This document shows, piece after piece, positions 1 through 6,033 of a DNA stretch of 20,591 bases (positions are counted from its first letter, which is position 1; the number at the start of each line of letters is the position of its first letter). The DNA comes from an uncultured bacterium (GTDB taxonomy: Bacteria > Oederibacteriota > PGYV01 > CAILUR01). Location: contig CAILUR010000051.1 in NCBI GenBank assembly GCA_903837445.1, positions 1 through 20,591 on the forward strand. The letters are read 5' to 3'. The notes beneath the pieces are model-generated. The model saw only the letters and a program-made list of their open reading frames with translations. It searched no databases and was not told the DNA's origin. The position numbers and the translations under genes are program-made.

Positions 1-101
1 CTTTTCAAAACATTTTTATTAAGACAAAACTTTTTTAACTCATCTGTGTGAAAACATTTTGTTATTGCATTAAAAGGAATTGTTATTATTTCATATGACA
101 T
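1..101 (-). CDS. Partial ORF, likely DGR-associated HRDC-type accessory protein (N-terminus only)
   Basis: An open frame starts at ATG 101-99 and runs without a stop to the left edge, giving 33 residues that begin MSYEIITIPF and continue with a DELKKFCLNK stretch. A GAGAGG ribosome binding site lies 8 nt upstream (115-110). From memory, the pattern of a short strand ending in ITIPF, then F.(T/D)DELN.FCLNK, matches the N-terminus of small proteins with a C-terminal HRDC domain that are found beside diversity-generating retroelement reverse transcriptases. The HRDC domain itself would lie outside the window, so this is unconfirmed. It follows the variable lipoprotein gene in the same direction, where a DGR accessory gene is expected. 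It could instead be an unrelated hypothetical protein. Confidence 0.55.
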   Translation of the reverse strand, partial: MSYEIITIPFNAITKCFHTDELKKFCLNKNVLK

Positions 102-131
102 GTATTTAACCTCTCACAAAATTTGAAAAAC

Positions 132-176
132 AAAAAAAATTGCCCTGCGGGATTTGCCTTCGGCATCCACGCAGGG
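132..176 (-). terminator. Hairpin plus T-tract after the variable lipoprotein gene
   Basis: CCCTGCG (143-149) pairs with CGCAGGG (170-176). The interior adds GGA/TCC and TGCC/GGCA pairs around a TTC loop, so the stem totals about 14 bp with small bulges. Read on the minus strand the hairpin is followed by AATTTTTTTTG (T-tract 139-132), the standard form of an intrinsic terminator for the gene ending at 242. An alternative or additional role is possible: DGR target genes often have a hairpin or cruciform just downstream of the variable repeat that assists homing. Here it starts about 65 bp past the stop codon. Confidence 0.75.
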
Positions 177-241
177 TAAAGAACAATTCAAAAAATACAA
201 CAAAAAAAATCTAAAATGTAAAAAGGTAAAAATCCAAAAGG

Positions 242-1177
242 TTAATTAGTCCTCGCAAAACGGAAGCCTATGGCGCTGTACGTGAAGTCCGGGTAGTTGT
301 AGCTGCGGTAGCCCACCTGAAGGCCGCCCGCGCCACCGTCGAAGTAACCGCCCCGTCCCACGCGCCCGGAACCGCTCGCAGGTCCTTTGTAGTTTGTAGA
401 TGTCCCGGGATATGTTCCATACCTATCCCAGCACCACTCATACACATTCCCAGACATATCATAGATACCAAGCGCATTGGCATTTTTTCCACCGACTTCA
501 TGTGTGACACCGCCAGAATTATAATAATCCCAACCAACAAGTTCTGTTGCCGCTTCATTTGTATAATCAGCTGTCGCCCCACTTGCATAATTATATGGTG
601 TCCAATTTGTTCCGTCTTTATAACTTGCCGCATACTGATATTCACCTTCTGTCGGCAGTCTATATCCATTATTTGACCAAGTACAAACCGCATTATCACA
701 TGCTATTGCATTAGTTGAATCTCGTATTATTGCACTTGAGTAAGTATAGCAAGGTGTTAATGCATTCTTTTCGCTATAAGCATTACACCACACAATCACA
801 TCTCTCCAGCTCACAGTTGTGACTGGGTTATACTTTGCTGCAGTTGGTGCCGCTCCTGATACTCGCACTCCATCGTATCCTTCCATACCAGCATTGGCAA
901 AAGTATAACCGTTACTCAAAGCCCAAACCTTGACCGTGTACCACAAATCGTAAGTTATTTGATATTTTCCCATCTTAAAAGCAGAGATTGTATGCTGAAA
1001 ACTATTTCCGCTTGTATCTGTCTGAGTGTATGTACCACCCGGAACTGATACAAGATCAAAATATGAATATGTGGGTACTGCTGTGGCTACTGCTGTTGTA
1101 GTGTTATTGGCACAACCGGAAAACATTAACATAAAAAACAAATTTACCGATACTACAATCAAACTGATTTTTTTCAT
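242..1177 (-). CDS. Variable FGE/SUMF1-fold lipoprotein, probable DGR target protein
   Basis: 311 residues. A lipoprotein signal peptide ends at FSGC (Cys22), followed by a Thr/Ala/Val-rich linker and a formylglycine-generating-enzyme-like (C-type lectin) domain from about residue 40 to the end. Typical family landmarks are VPGGTY, PVTTVSW (about 118-125), NGYRLPTEGEYQYAA, ALGIYDMSGNVYEW and a terminal IGFRFA. The paired catalytic cysteines of true FGE are absent, so it is more likely a binding scaffold. The last ~45 residues, RVGRGG...VGYR....P.....IGFR, match the layout of DGR variable repeats and are encoded by GC-rich NNC codons unlike the rest of the gene. DGR variable proteins displayed as lipoproteins are known in Treponema and Legionella. 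The ATG has a GAGGAGGGG ribosome binding site. Expression may switch through the poly-G promoter upstream. The ligand is unknown. Confidence 0.85.
   Translation of the reverse strand: MKKISLIVVSVNLFFMLMFSGCANNTTTAVATAVPTYSYFDLVSVPGGTYTQTDTSGNSFQHTISAFKMGKYQITYDLWYTVKVWALSNGYTFANAGMEGYDGVRVSGAAPTAAKYNPVTTVSWRDVIVWCNAYSEKNALTPCYTYSSAIIRDSTNAIACDNAVCTWSNNGYRLPTEGEYQYAASYKDGTNWTPYNYASGATADYTNEAATELVGWDYYNSGGVTHEVGGKNANALGIYDMSGNVYEWCWDRYGTYPGTSTNYKGPASGSGRVGRGGYFDGGAGGLQVGYRSYNYPDFTYSAIGFRFARTN
247..379 (-). repeat. Putative DGR variable repeat (VR)
   Basis: This is the 3' end of the lipoprotein gene, about codons 267-310. Codons 267-306 contain 82 G/C of 120 bases, against 40 of 120 in the sampled stretch 661-780. 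In the 28 codons after RGG, 20 end in C, and residues at exposed positions are TAC, TTC, GAC, GGC, AGC or AAC. Every one of these can be reached from an AAC template codon by substitution at adenines, the hallmark of DGR mutagenic homing. Invariant blocks (RVxRGG, VG.R, P, IGFR) sit at the scaffold positions. Boundaries are inferred from the composition change. The template repeat is not in the window. Confidence 0.72.
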
Positions 1178-1205
1178 TACCCCTCCTCAAACTTTTAATT
1201 CCTTT

Positions 1206-1240
1206 ATTATCTTACCCCCCCCCCCGAACTATTTTGTCAA
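1206..1240 (-). promoter_or_regulatory. Promoter with an 11-G spacer tract (candidate phase-variable switch)
   Basis: On the minus strand a consensus -35 TTGACA (1240-1235) is followed by AAATAGTTC, a run of 11 G (1225-1215), then TAAGATAAT. The -10 is either TAAGAT (1214-1209, 20-nt spacer) or GATAAT (1211-1206, 23-nt spacer). Both spacers exceed the optimal 17 nt, so losing three (TAAGAT) or six (GATAAT) G residues would bring the elements to consensus spacing. GAACT/AGTTC half-sites (1226-1230, 1240-1244) border the -35. The gene starts at 1177. Homopolymer length changes in such spacers control, for example, Neisseria porA. Function here is inferred. Confidence 0.65.
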
Positions 1241-1364
1241 GTTCTATTCAATAATAAAAATAATTTTAAATATGCTATTTTGAAAAATGATTTTTAGGTT
1301 TAAGAAATGGTTTTTTTATATGCTGACTATTATCAAGTAGCCTTATCGATTGGTGTTTAAGGGC

Positions 1365-1961
1365 TTATATTTTCTCTTCCTTACTTGTCTCCCCTGTTTT
1401 TTTCATAAGCCACGCCATATTTTTCCCCAGCGTTTTAAAAGTTTTTATGCCCTCTTCATCTTTTAAAATTTCCCCTGGGTCGCGGGCGAGGGTCATATTC
1501 CAGTAATTAGAACCTGGGATAGTCATTTGTGATATTCCAAAGAAAAAATTAATAGCCGCGTAAGTAAAATTTGAGCCTGCCCTTCTCACGCTCACCACTG
1601 CCGCGCCGGTTTTTCTTGCGAGAAAATCTTCATTTGCCCTTGCCACCATACCACAGCGTTCTATCAAGGCCTTGACTGCAGTAGTCACATTTCCAAAATA
1701 TACGGGTGAGCCAATAATCATTCCGTCTGCTTCTATCATTTTTGCAATATACTTATTCATTTCATCGTCCACCACTGCGCACTTTTTATCTTTGTTTATT
1801 TTACATTTGCCGCAGTTGATACAACCGCTTAGTTTTTTACCGCCAATGTGTATGAGTTCTGTCTGTATGCCTTCTTTTTCCAATTCTTCAAAGACAAACT
1901 TTATCGCCTGCACTGTATTGCCGTTGGTGCGGGGACTGCCGTTAAATGCTATGACTTTCAT
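1365..1961 (-). CDS. NADPH-dependent FMN reductase family, iron-sulfur flavoprotein-like
   Basis: 198 residues with a flavodoxin-like fold. The N-terminal FNGSPRTNGNT is the FMN phosphate-binding loop. A compact CINCGKCKINKDKKC cluster (CX2CX2CX7C, about residues 47-61) resembles the [4Fe-4S] site of archaeal and bacterial iron-sulfur flavoproteins. GSPVYFGNVTTAVKALIERCG is the conserved FMN-binding segment. It is probably a cytoplasmic electron carrier or reductase; the partner and substrate cannot be read from the sequence. It starts at ATG with AGGAGG eight bases upstream and lies 36 bp after queC, so it is probably the last gene of the nitronate monooxygenase-queC-flavoprotein unit. I see no convincing terminator after it before the poly-G promoter region. 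Confidence 0.85.
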   Translation of the reverse strand: MKVIAFNGSPRTNGNTVQAIKFVFEELEKEGIQTELIHIGGKKLSGCINCGKCKINKDKKCAVVDDEMNKYIAKMIEADGMIIGSPVYFGNVTTAVKALIERCGMVARANEDFLARKTGAAVVSVRRAGSNFTYAAINFFFGISQMTIPGSNYWNMTLARDPGEILKDEEGIKTFKTLGKNMAWLMKKTGETSKEEKI

Positions 1962-1997
1962 AAAGGCCTCCTGATATTTTATATCCCTGTATCAGAC

Positions 1998-2657
1998 TCA
2001 TTTCACCAAAGGATCTTTGATTCCAGCTTCTTTAAAACCCTTAGCCCGTAGGACGCAAGCCGGACATTTTCCGCAAGGTGTTTTAGTACCCATATAACAG
2101 GTGTGGGTGTATTTCATTATATCCAGTACGCCGAGGGTTTTTGCCAGCAGGACTGTTTGTTTTTTATCCAGATTTATCAGTGGGGTAAATATCTTTACAG
2201 GAAACTCCATACCCAGCGATAAGCTTTTTTGCATTGCCTTAATAAATGGTCCCCTGCAGTCAGGGTAACCAGAATAGTCCACCTGTGATATCCCTATCAC
2301 TATATTTCTTATTTTTTTAGTGTATGCCAAAGCCGCGGCAGCAGTGAGAAATAAAATATTTCTCCCCGGCACAAAAGAGGCAGGAAGTTTTTTATTTTGT
2401 TTGTCTTGGGAGTTTATGTTTATTTTTATATCGGTCAGGGCACTGTTCTTTATCTGGGAAAACTCTTTGAGGGAAATGACTGTTTGTTTTACTTTTGCTA
2501 AAGCGGCTATTTTTTTTGCGGACTTGAGCTCGCGCCTATGTCTTTGCCCATAATCAAAGCTTACGGCTTCCACACTGGCAAATTTTTTCTTCGCCCAAAA
2601 AAGTGCGGTGGCGGAATCCTGCCCTCCGCTTAAAAGAATAAGCGCTGTTTCTTTCAT
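1998..2657 (-). CDS. queC: 7-cyano-7-deazaguanine synthase QueC
   Basis: 219 residues. QueC converts 7-carboxy-7-deazaguanine to preQ0 with ATP and ammonia, in the queuosine tRNA-modification pathway. The N-terminal LLSGGQDSATALFWA is the ATP pyrophosphatase P-loop (SGGxDS). The C-terminal CYMGTKTPCGKCPACVLRAKGFKEAGIKDP carries the zinc-binding cysteines and is diagnostic of the family. Length is normal. No other queuosine genes (queD, queE, queF, tgt) are in the window. The gene begins 10 bp after the stop of the upstream nitronate monooxygenase gene and has no obvious Shine-Dalgarno, so translation may depend on reinitiation from that gene. Confidence 0.95.
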   Translation of the reverse strand: MKETALILLSGGQDSATALFWAKKKFASVEAVSFDYGQRHRRELKSAKKIAALAKVKQTVISLKEFSQIKNSALTDIKININSQDKQNKKLPASFVPGRNILFLTAAAALAYTKKIRNIVIGISQVDYSGYPDCRGPFIKAMQKSLSLGMEFPVKIFTPLINLDKKQTVLLAKTLGVLDIMKYTHTCYMGTKTPCGKCPACVLRAKGFKEAGIKDPLVK

Positions 2658-2667
2658 TATTTAAATA

Positions 2668-3774
2668 TTATGTCGCTGGCTGTAAAGCCGGATTTTCCAA
2701 TGCTACCCGTAGTTCAGCCATAAGCTCATCTATGAGTTCTTTTACCGTGACTATCATTTTCACGCGAAACGCATTTGACCCGCAAAATGCGAAACCATTA
2801 TCCAGCAGGCCTCTTTGTGCGCTTATGAGCGCTATGGCTATGCAGTATGGCGTGTTTTCAAAATCACAAGTGTGCAGGCAATGGAAAGGACATTTTACTG
2901 GAATTCGCATTCCGCCTTCCACTTGAGTTAAAAATTTATTTCTTATCGCCCTGCCTGGCATTCCCACCGGCGACTTTATCAATATGATATCTTCTTCTTC
3001 TGCGTCTATATACATTTGTTTAAATTTATCAGAGGCATCACATTCTTTTGTGGCTACAAATCTTGTGCCCATTTGCACGCCGGCAGCGCCGAGATGCATT
3101 ATTTTGGCTATGTCTTCTCCGGTATATATCCCGCCTGCCGCTATCACAGGTATCTTGCGTCCGTATTTTTCTTCAAAAGGTTTTGTCGCGGCTATGACAT
3201 CAGTCACGAGTTTTTCCAGACTATAGTCCTCCATATGCTCGAGTTCTTCAGTAGAGAAACCTAAATGTCCTCCAGCTTTCGGACCTTCCACTATGATAGC
3301 ATCTGGGGTGCAATTATATTTTCTGTCCCAAGTTTTCATTATTACCGAAGCGCCTCTGCCTGAAGATACTATAGGGGCGAGCTTTACATCGGATTTTTTT
3401 TCTATTTTGAGTTTAGGTAAATGTAATGGCAAGCCAGCGCCTGAGACTATCATATCTATGCCTTCTTCTATGGCGGTGTTTACGAGATCATTATAATTAG
3501 TCGCCGCGACCATTATATTTACTGCAAGAATTCCTTTTGTCAGACTTCTGGCTTTTTGTATTTCTTTTCTTAAGCCGCGTTTATTGGCTTCCAGATAATT
3601 AGTCACATGGTCAGGTTCATTCATAAAAATACCAATAGTCGCGATAGTGCCTATGCCACCTTGATTTGCCACAGCTGCAGCAAGTCCTGCAAGCGATATT
3701 CCTACGCCCATTCCGCCTTGAATGATAGGAATTTTGCTGAGCAAATTTCCAATTTTTATTCCTTTGATTTCCAT
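2668..3774 (-). CDS. Nitronate monooxygenase / FabK-like FMN-dependent TIM-barrel protein
   Basis: 368 residues. IIQGGMGVGISLAGLAAAVANQGGIGT near the N-terminus, IIVEGPKAGGHLG in the middle and VIAAGGIYTGEDIAKIMHLGAAGVQMGTRF are the FMN-binding signatures of the 2-nitropropane dioxygenase/nitronate monooxygenase family, which also includes enoyl-ACP reductase II (FabK). SPVGMPGRAIRN is conserved in this clade. A cysteine-rich stretch, CPFHCLHTCDFENTPYC (about residue 294 on), is a clade feature of unknown role and could bind metal. Which reaction it catalyses (nitronate oxidation or enoyl-ACP reduction) cannot be settled; no fatty-acid genes adjoin it. A good AAAGGAG site precedes the ATG. 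It heads the unit with queC and the flavoprotein. Confidence 0.88.
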   Translation of the reverse strand: MEIKGIKIGNLLSKIPIIQGGMGVGISLAGLAAAVANQGGIGTIATIGIFMNEPDHVTNYLEANKRGLRKEIQKARSLTKGILAVNIMVAATNYNDLVNTAIEEGIDMIVSGAGLPLHLPKLKIEKKSDVKLAPIVSSGRGASVIMKTWDRKYNCTPDAIIVEGPKAGGHLGFSTEELEHMEDYSLEKLVTDVIAATKPFEEKYGRKIPVIAAGGIYTGEDIAKIMHLGAAGVQMGTRFVATKECDASDKFKQMYIDAEEEDIILIKSPVGMPGRAIRNKFLTQVEGGMRIPVKCPFHCLHTCDFENTPYCIAIALISAQRGLLDNGFAFCGSNAFRVKMIVTVKELIDELMAELRVALENPALQPAT

Positions 3775-3831
3775 TTGCTTACTCCTTTCGGTTCTGATAA
3801 AACCCTTTTAATATATTGCCTTTTTTAATTT

Positions 3832-3866
3832 CCCTTACAAGAAGACATAAGGGCTATGTTTTTTTT
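3832..3866 (+). terminator. Hairpin with T-run in the leader of the monooxygenase-queC unit
   Basis: CCCTTA (3832-3837) pairs with TAAGGG (3848-3853) across a 10-nt loop. On the plus strand it is followed after CTATG by eight T (3859-3866), the form of a weak intrinsic terminator. No plus-strand gene lies upstream, so it could stop antisense transcription. On the minus strand, within the leader of the 3774-2668 gene, it is followed by A-rich sequence, so it would be only a hairpin there. Confidence 0.35.
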
Positions 3867-3955
3867 GTTTTTAACTCTGTGTATGCAGTAATTTTACCTG
3901 TGCTGTCGATAGGAAATAATAAAAAATACAATAAATTCAAATACTTCTTATGAAA

Positions 3956-3984
3956 ATTATACCCTTAATCTACCTTAAAGTAAA
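3956..3984 (-). promoter_or_regulatory. Predicted promoter of the monooxygenase-queC-flavoprotein unit
   Basis: On the minus strand TTTACT (3984-3979) is followed 17 nt later by a perfect TATAAT (3961-3956). It sits just after the comF stop codon and implies a leader of roughly 175 nt before the ATG at 3774. I looked for the preQ1 class I riboswitch pattern in this leader because queC is in the unit, and did not see it. Confidence 0.5.
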
Positions 3985-3989
3985 GATTT

Positions 3990-4703
3990 TTAAACTGCTC
4001 TGGCGAGAGTCACAGCCCTGACTTCAAGGGCTCCGGCTTTTTTCAGTATTTTTGCCATTTCATTTATCGTGCTTCCAGTGGTGTAGATATCATCCACTAC
4101 CACCACCACTTTTCCAGCCACTAAGGTAAGGGCTTTGCTATCCACTTTGAAAGCGCCTCGCAGATTGGTCAGCCTTTGCTGTCGCTCCAGCGTGCTCTGT
4201 CTGGCTGTCTCTTTTATTTTTACCACTGATTTTTTTACAGAAAGTTTATATTTTTTGCCCAAATAGTCGGCGAGCAATTCTGTCTGATTATATTCCCGCT
4301 CCCCGAGCGTTGCCCTGCTCACAGGCACAGGAATAATAAAGTCCACTCCAGTAAAAACCACAGGGTCAATATTTTTTATCATATATTCCCCCAGCACTCG
4401 AATAAATCCTTTTTTAGCTTCAAACTTGAACATATGCAAGGCCTCGCGCAAAGAGTCCGAGTAGATTCCGGCTGACCGAGAATAAGAAAAATGATTTTTC
4501 CTTTCCCCGCACTCGTGACATTCCTGTGTGACAGCATTGTTCAGTGGTTTATGACAGCGTTGACAAAAAGGAGCTTGAGGGGCTGAGATTTTTTCAAAAC
4601 ATTCCTCACAAAGATACAAATACTTAAAATCTTTTATATACCGTTTGCACCCAGCGCATTGTGTAGAAAAGAATATACTAAGTAAACCATTTTTTAAAAA
4701 CAT
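3990..4703 (-). CDS. comF: ComF family phosphoribosyltransferase-like protein
   Basis: 237 residues. The N-terminal third has a zinc-ribbon-like series of cysteine pairs (CAGC, CEEC, CQRC, CHEC; about residues 16-65). The C-terminal half is a type I phosphoribosyltransferase domain with the PRPP-binding motif VVVVDDIYTTGSTI. This two-part layout is typical of ComF, implicated in DNA uptake or processing of internalised single strands in naturally competent bacteria; its exact biochemistry varies. Length is normal. It starts 56 bp after the glycosyltransferase stop, with a G-rich GGGGGG ribosome-binding stretch, and appears to be the last gene of the polysaccharide operon, although functionally unrelated to it. 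No terminator is evident after it; the next promoter begins within its 3' flank. Confidence 0.92.
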   Translation of the reverse strand: MFLKNGLLSIFFSTQCAGCKRYIKDFKYLYLCEECFEKISAPQAPFCQRCHKPLNNAVTQECHECGERKNHFSYSRSAGIYSDSLREALHMFKFEAKKGFIRVLGEYMIKNIDPVVFTGVDFIIPVPVSRATLGEREYNQTELLADYLGKKYKLSVKKSVVKIKETARQSTLERQQRLTNLRGAFKVDSKALTLVAGKVVVVVDDIYTTGSTINEMAKILKKAGALEVRAVTLARAV

Positions 4704-4759
4704 TTGGAAAGCCCCCCGTTATACCCTAAAAAGTTATTTAAAAAATACCTCAGCCCTTA

Positions 4760-5854
4760 TTATATTTTTTTATACACTTCGTAAAGTTCAGTCGCTATTT
4801 TTTCATTTGTATATTTTTCAGCGGCCCGCATTCGCCCTGCTTGGGCCAATGTTAAAAATAATCCTGTTTCATTTATGACTCTCTTTATTCTCTCTCTTAA
4901 TTCCTCTGCCTGTCCTTCAGGAAACACCAGTCCTGCTTTTCCTATCACAAAGGGGATTTCTCCCGAGTCCGAACCAATCACTACCATTTTTGAAGCCATT
5001 GCTTCTACCAGCACTCTGCCAAATTGTTCTTTCCATATAGGAGTAGTCAATGAAGGCAGGACAAGAATATGCATAGAGGCAAGTAGGTTTGGGACAGAGT
5101 CGCGGTTTATATGCCCGTGGAAAATTGTTTTGTTTTCAAGCCCTGCTTCTTTTATTTTATTTTTTATCAGAGCAGTATATTCAGGTGTGCCTGTGCCTGC
5201 GATATTTAATACCACATTCTCCGGCAGGCCTTTAAAGGCGGTCACAAGTGTCTCTATGCCTTTTTCAGGAGTTATTCTTCCCATATATAATACTTGCCAA
5301 AGGTTTGGCACTTCGCGAGCTATCTCTGGAAAAGCTTCCAGATTTATTCCATATTGGGGAATGACTGCCACTGGCTTTTTAAAGCCCTTTTGCGTGTAAA
5401 TCGTTTTTCCAGCTTCGTTACCCGCTATCATATAATCACAATTTTTAACGCAGTAGTTTTCAAAATATGAATACACAGGATTGTGTTTTCTGAGAATATT
5501 TTCCCAAGTAAAAAAGACCGTTTTTATTTTTCTTTTTTTTGCCGCTAAAACAAACTGCCAGCAAGGCGTATTAAAAGGTTCTTCCTCTATATGCACTATA
5601 TCAGGTTTTTCCTGTGCCACTATTTCATCGGCATTTAAGTAAAAATGTAACATATGGGTTTTTAAAAAAAATATTTTTCCCACAAGGTATTTTATGGAAG
5701 GAAAGGTTTTATCCAAAGGTTCATCCCGTCCGCCTTCAGGCCAATAAGGAGGCGTGACAAGAGTTATCTCAAGCGCATATTTTCGCGCGAGAATATCCAA
5801 TTTTTGTTGATGATATTTTATGACAGAACTGTGAGAGATGAAAAGTACTTTCAT
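4760..5854 (-). CDS. Glycosyltransferase family 4 (GT-B fold)
   Basis: 364 residues from ATG 5854, which has AAAGGAG 7 nt upstream. A longer in-frame start at 5983 is rejected because the added 43 residues are only translated repeat DNA (ELGTWNL/KKPVF units). The N-terminal MKVLFISHSSV is the start of the first Rossmann half. VLYMGRITPEKGIETLV (mid-protein) and EQFGRVLVEAMASKMVVIGSDSGEIPFVI (EX7E nucleotide-sugar motif) define family GT4. It probably transfers a sugar to a lipid-linked or LPS/O-antigen-type acceptor on the cytoplasmic face of the membrane. The donor could be dTDP-rhamnose, made by the neighbouring genes, or the product of the adjacent epimerase; this is inference from context. 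Confidence 0.88.
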   Translation of the reverse strand: MKVLFISHSSVIKYHQQKLDILARKYALEITLVTPPYWPEGGRDEPLDKTFPSIKYLVGKIFFLKTHMLHFYLNADEIVAQEKPDIVHIEEEPFNTPCWQFVLAAKKRKIKTVFFTWENILRKHNPVYSYFENYCVKNCDYMIAGNEAGKTIYTQKGFKKPVAVIPQYGINLEAFPEIAREVPNLWQVLYMGRITPEKGIETLVTAFKGLPENVVLNIAGTGTPEYTALIKNKIKEAGLENKTIFHGHINRDSVPNLLASMHILVLPSLTTPIWKEQFGRVLVEAMASKMVVIGSDSGEIPFVIGKAGLVFPEGQAEELRERIKRVINETGLFLTLAQAGRMRAAEKYTNEKIATELYEVYKKI

Positions 5855-5920
5855 AGACAACTCCTTTAAAACAAGTTCCAGGTTCCAGGTTCCAAGTTCC
5901 AAGATGCAGAAGACAAGTTC

Positions 5921-5965
5921 CTTAAAAACAGGTTTCTTAAAAACAGGTTTCTTAAAAAACAGGTT
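5921..5965. repeat. 15-bp tandem repeat, three copies
   Basis: The unit CTTAAAAACAGGTTT occurs at 5921-5935 and 5936-5950, with a third slightly altered copy at 5951-5965. It lies between two TTCCAAG/TTCCAGG blocks upstream of the glycosyltransferase start and is non-coding. Confidence 0.85.
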
Positions 5966-6025
5966 CCAGGTTCCAAGTTCCAAGTTCCAAGATTAGAACT
6001 ATCCTGGAACCTGGAACTTGGAACT
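5962..6025. repeat. 64-bp inverted repeat, copy A (heptad repeat element)
   Basis: These 64 bases are the exact reverse complement of 7186-7249 (64/64, compared base by base). The element consists of TTCCAGG/TTCCAAG heptads, a centre containing GATTAGAACTAT, then heptads in opposite orientation, so each copy can also fold into a hairpin (for example a 14-bp AGTTCCAAGTTCCA stem). It lies between the epimerase stop codon and the glycosyltransferase. With copy B it brackets the epimerase gene. Confidence 0.95.
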
Positions 6026-6033
6026 ATTGTTTA

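Noticed and set aside
3775..3989. preQ1 riboswitch upstream of the queC-containing unit
   Set aside because: I looked for the compact stem with a following A-rich tail close to the ribosome binding site and did not find it. Only a simple hairpin is visible.
4875..5399. Long plus-strand ORF (174 codons) opposite the glycosyltransferase
   Set aside because: It is antisense to a gene with clear GT4 motifs and shows no family resemblance or ribosome binding site. The same applies to the ORFs at 12713-13207 and 13625-14077 opposite the phosphomutase.
5855..5983. N-terminal extension of the glycosyltransferase
   Set aside because: The extra residues are translated repeats, while ATG 5854 has a strong ribosome binding site and begins at the conserved Rossmann strand.
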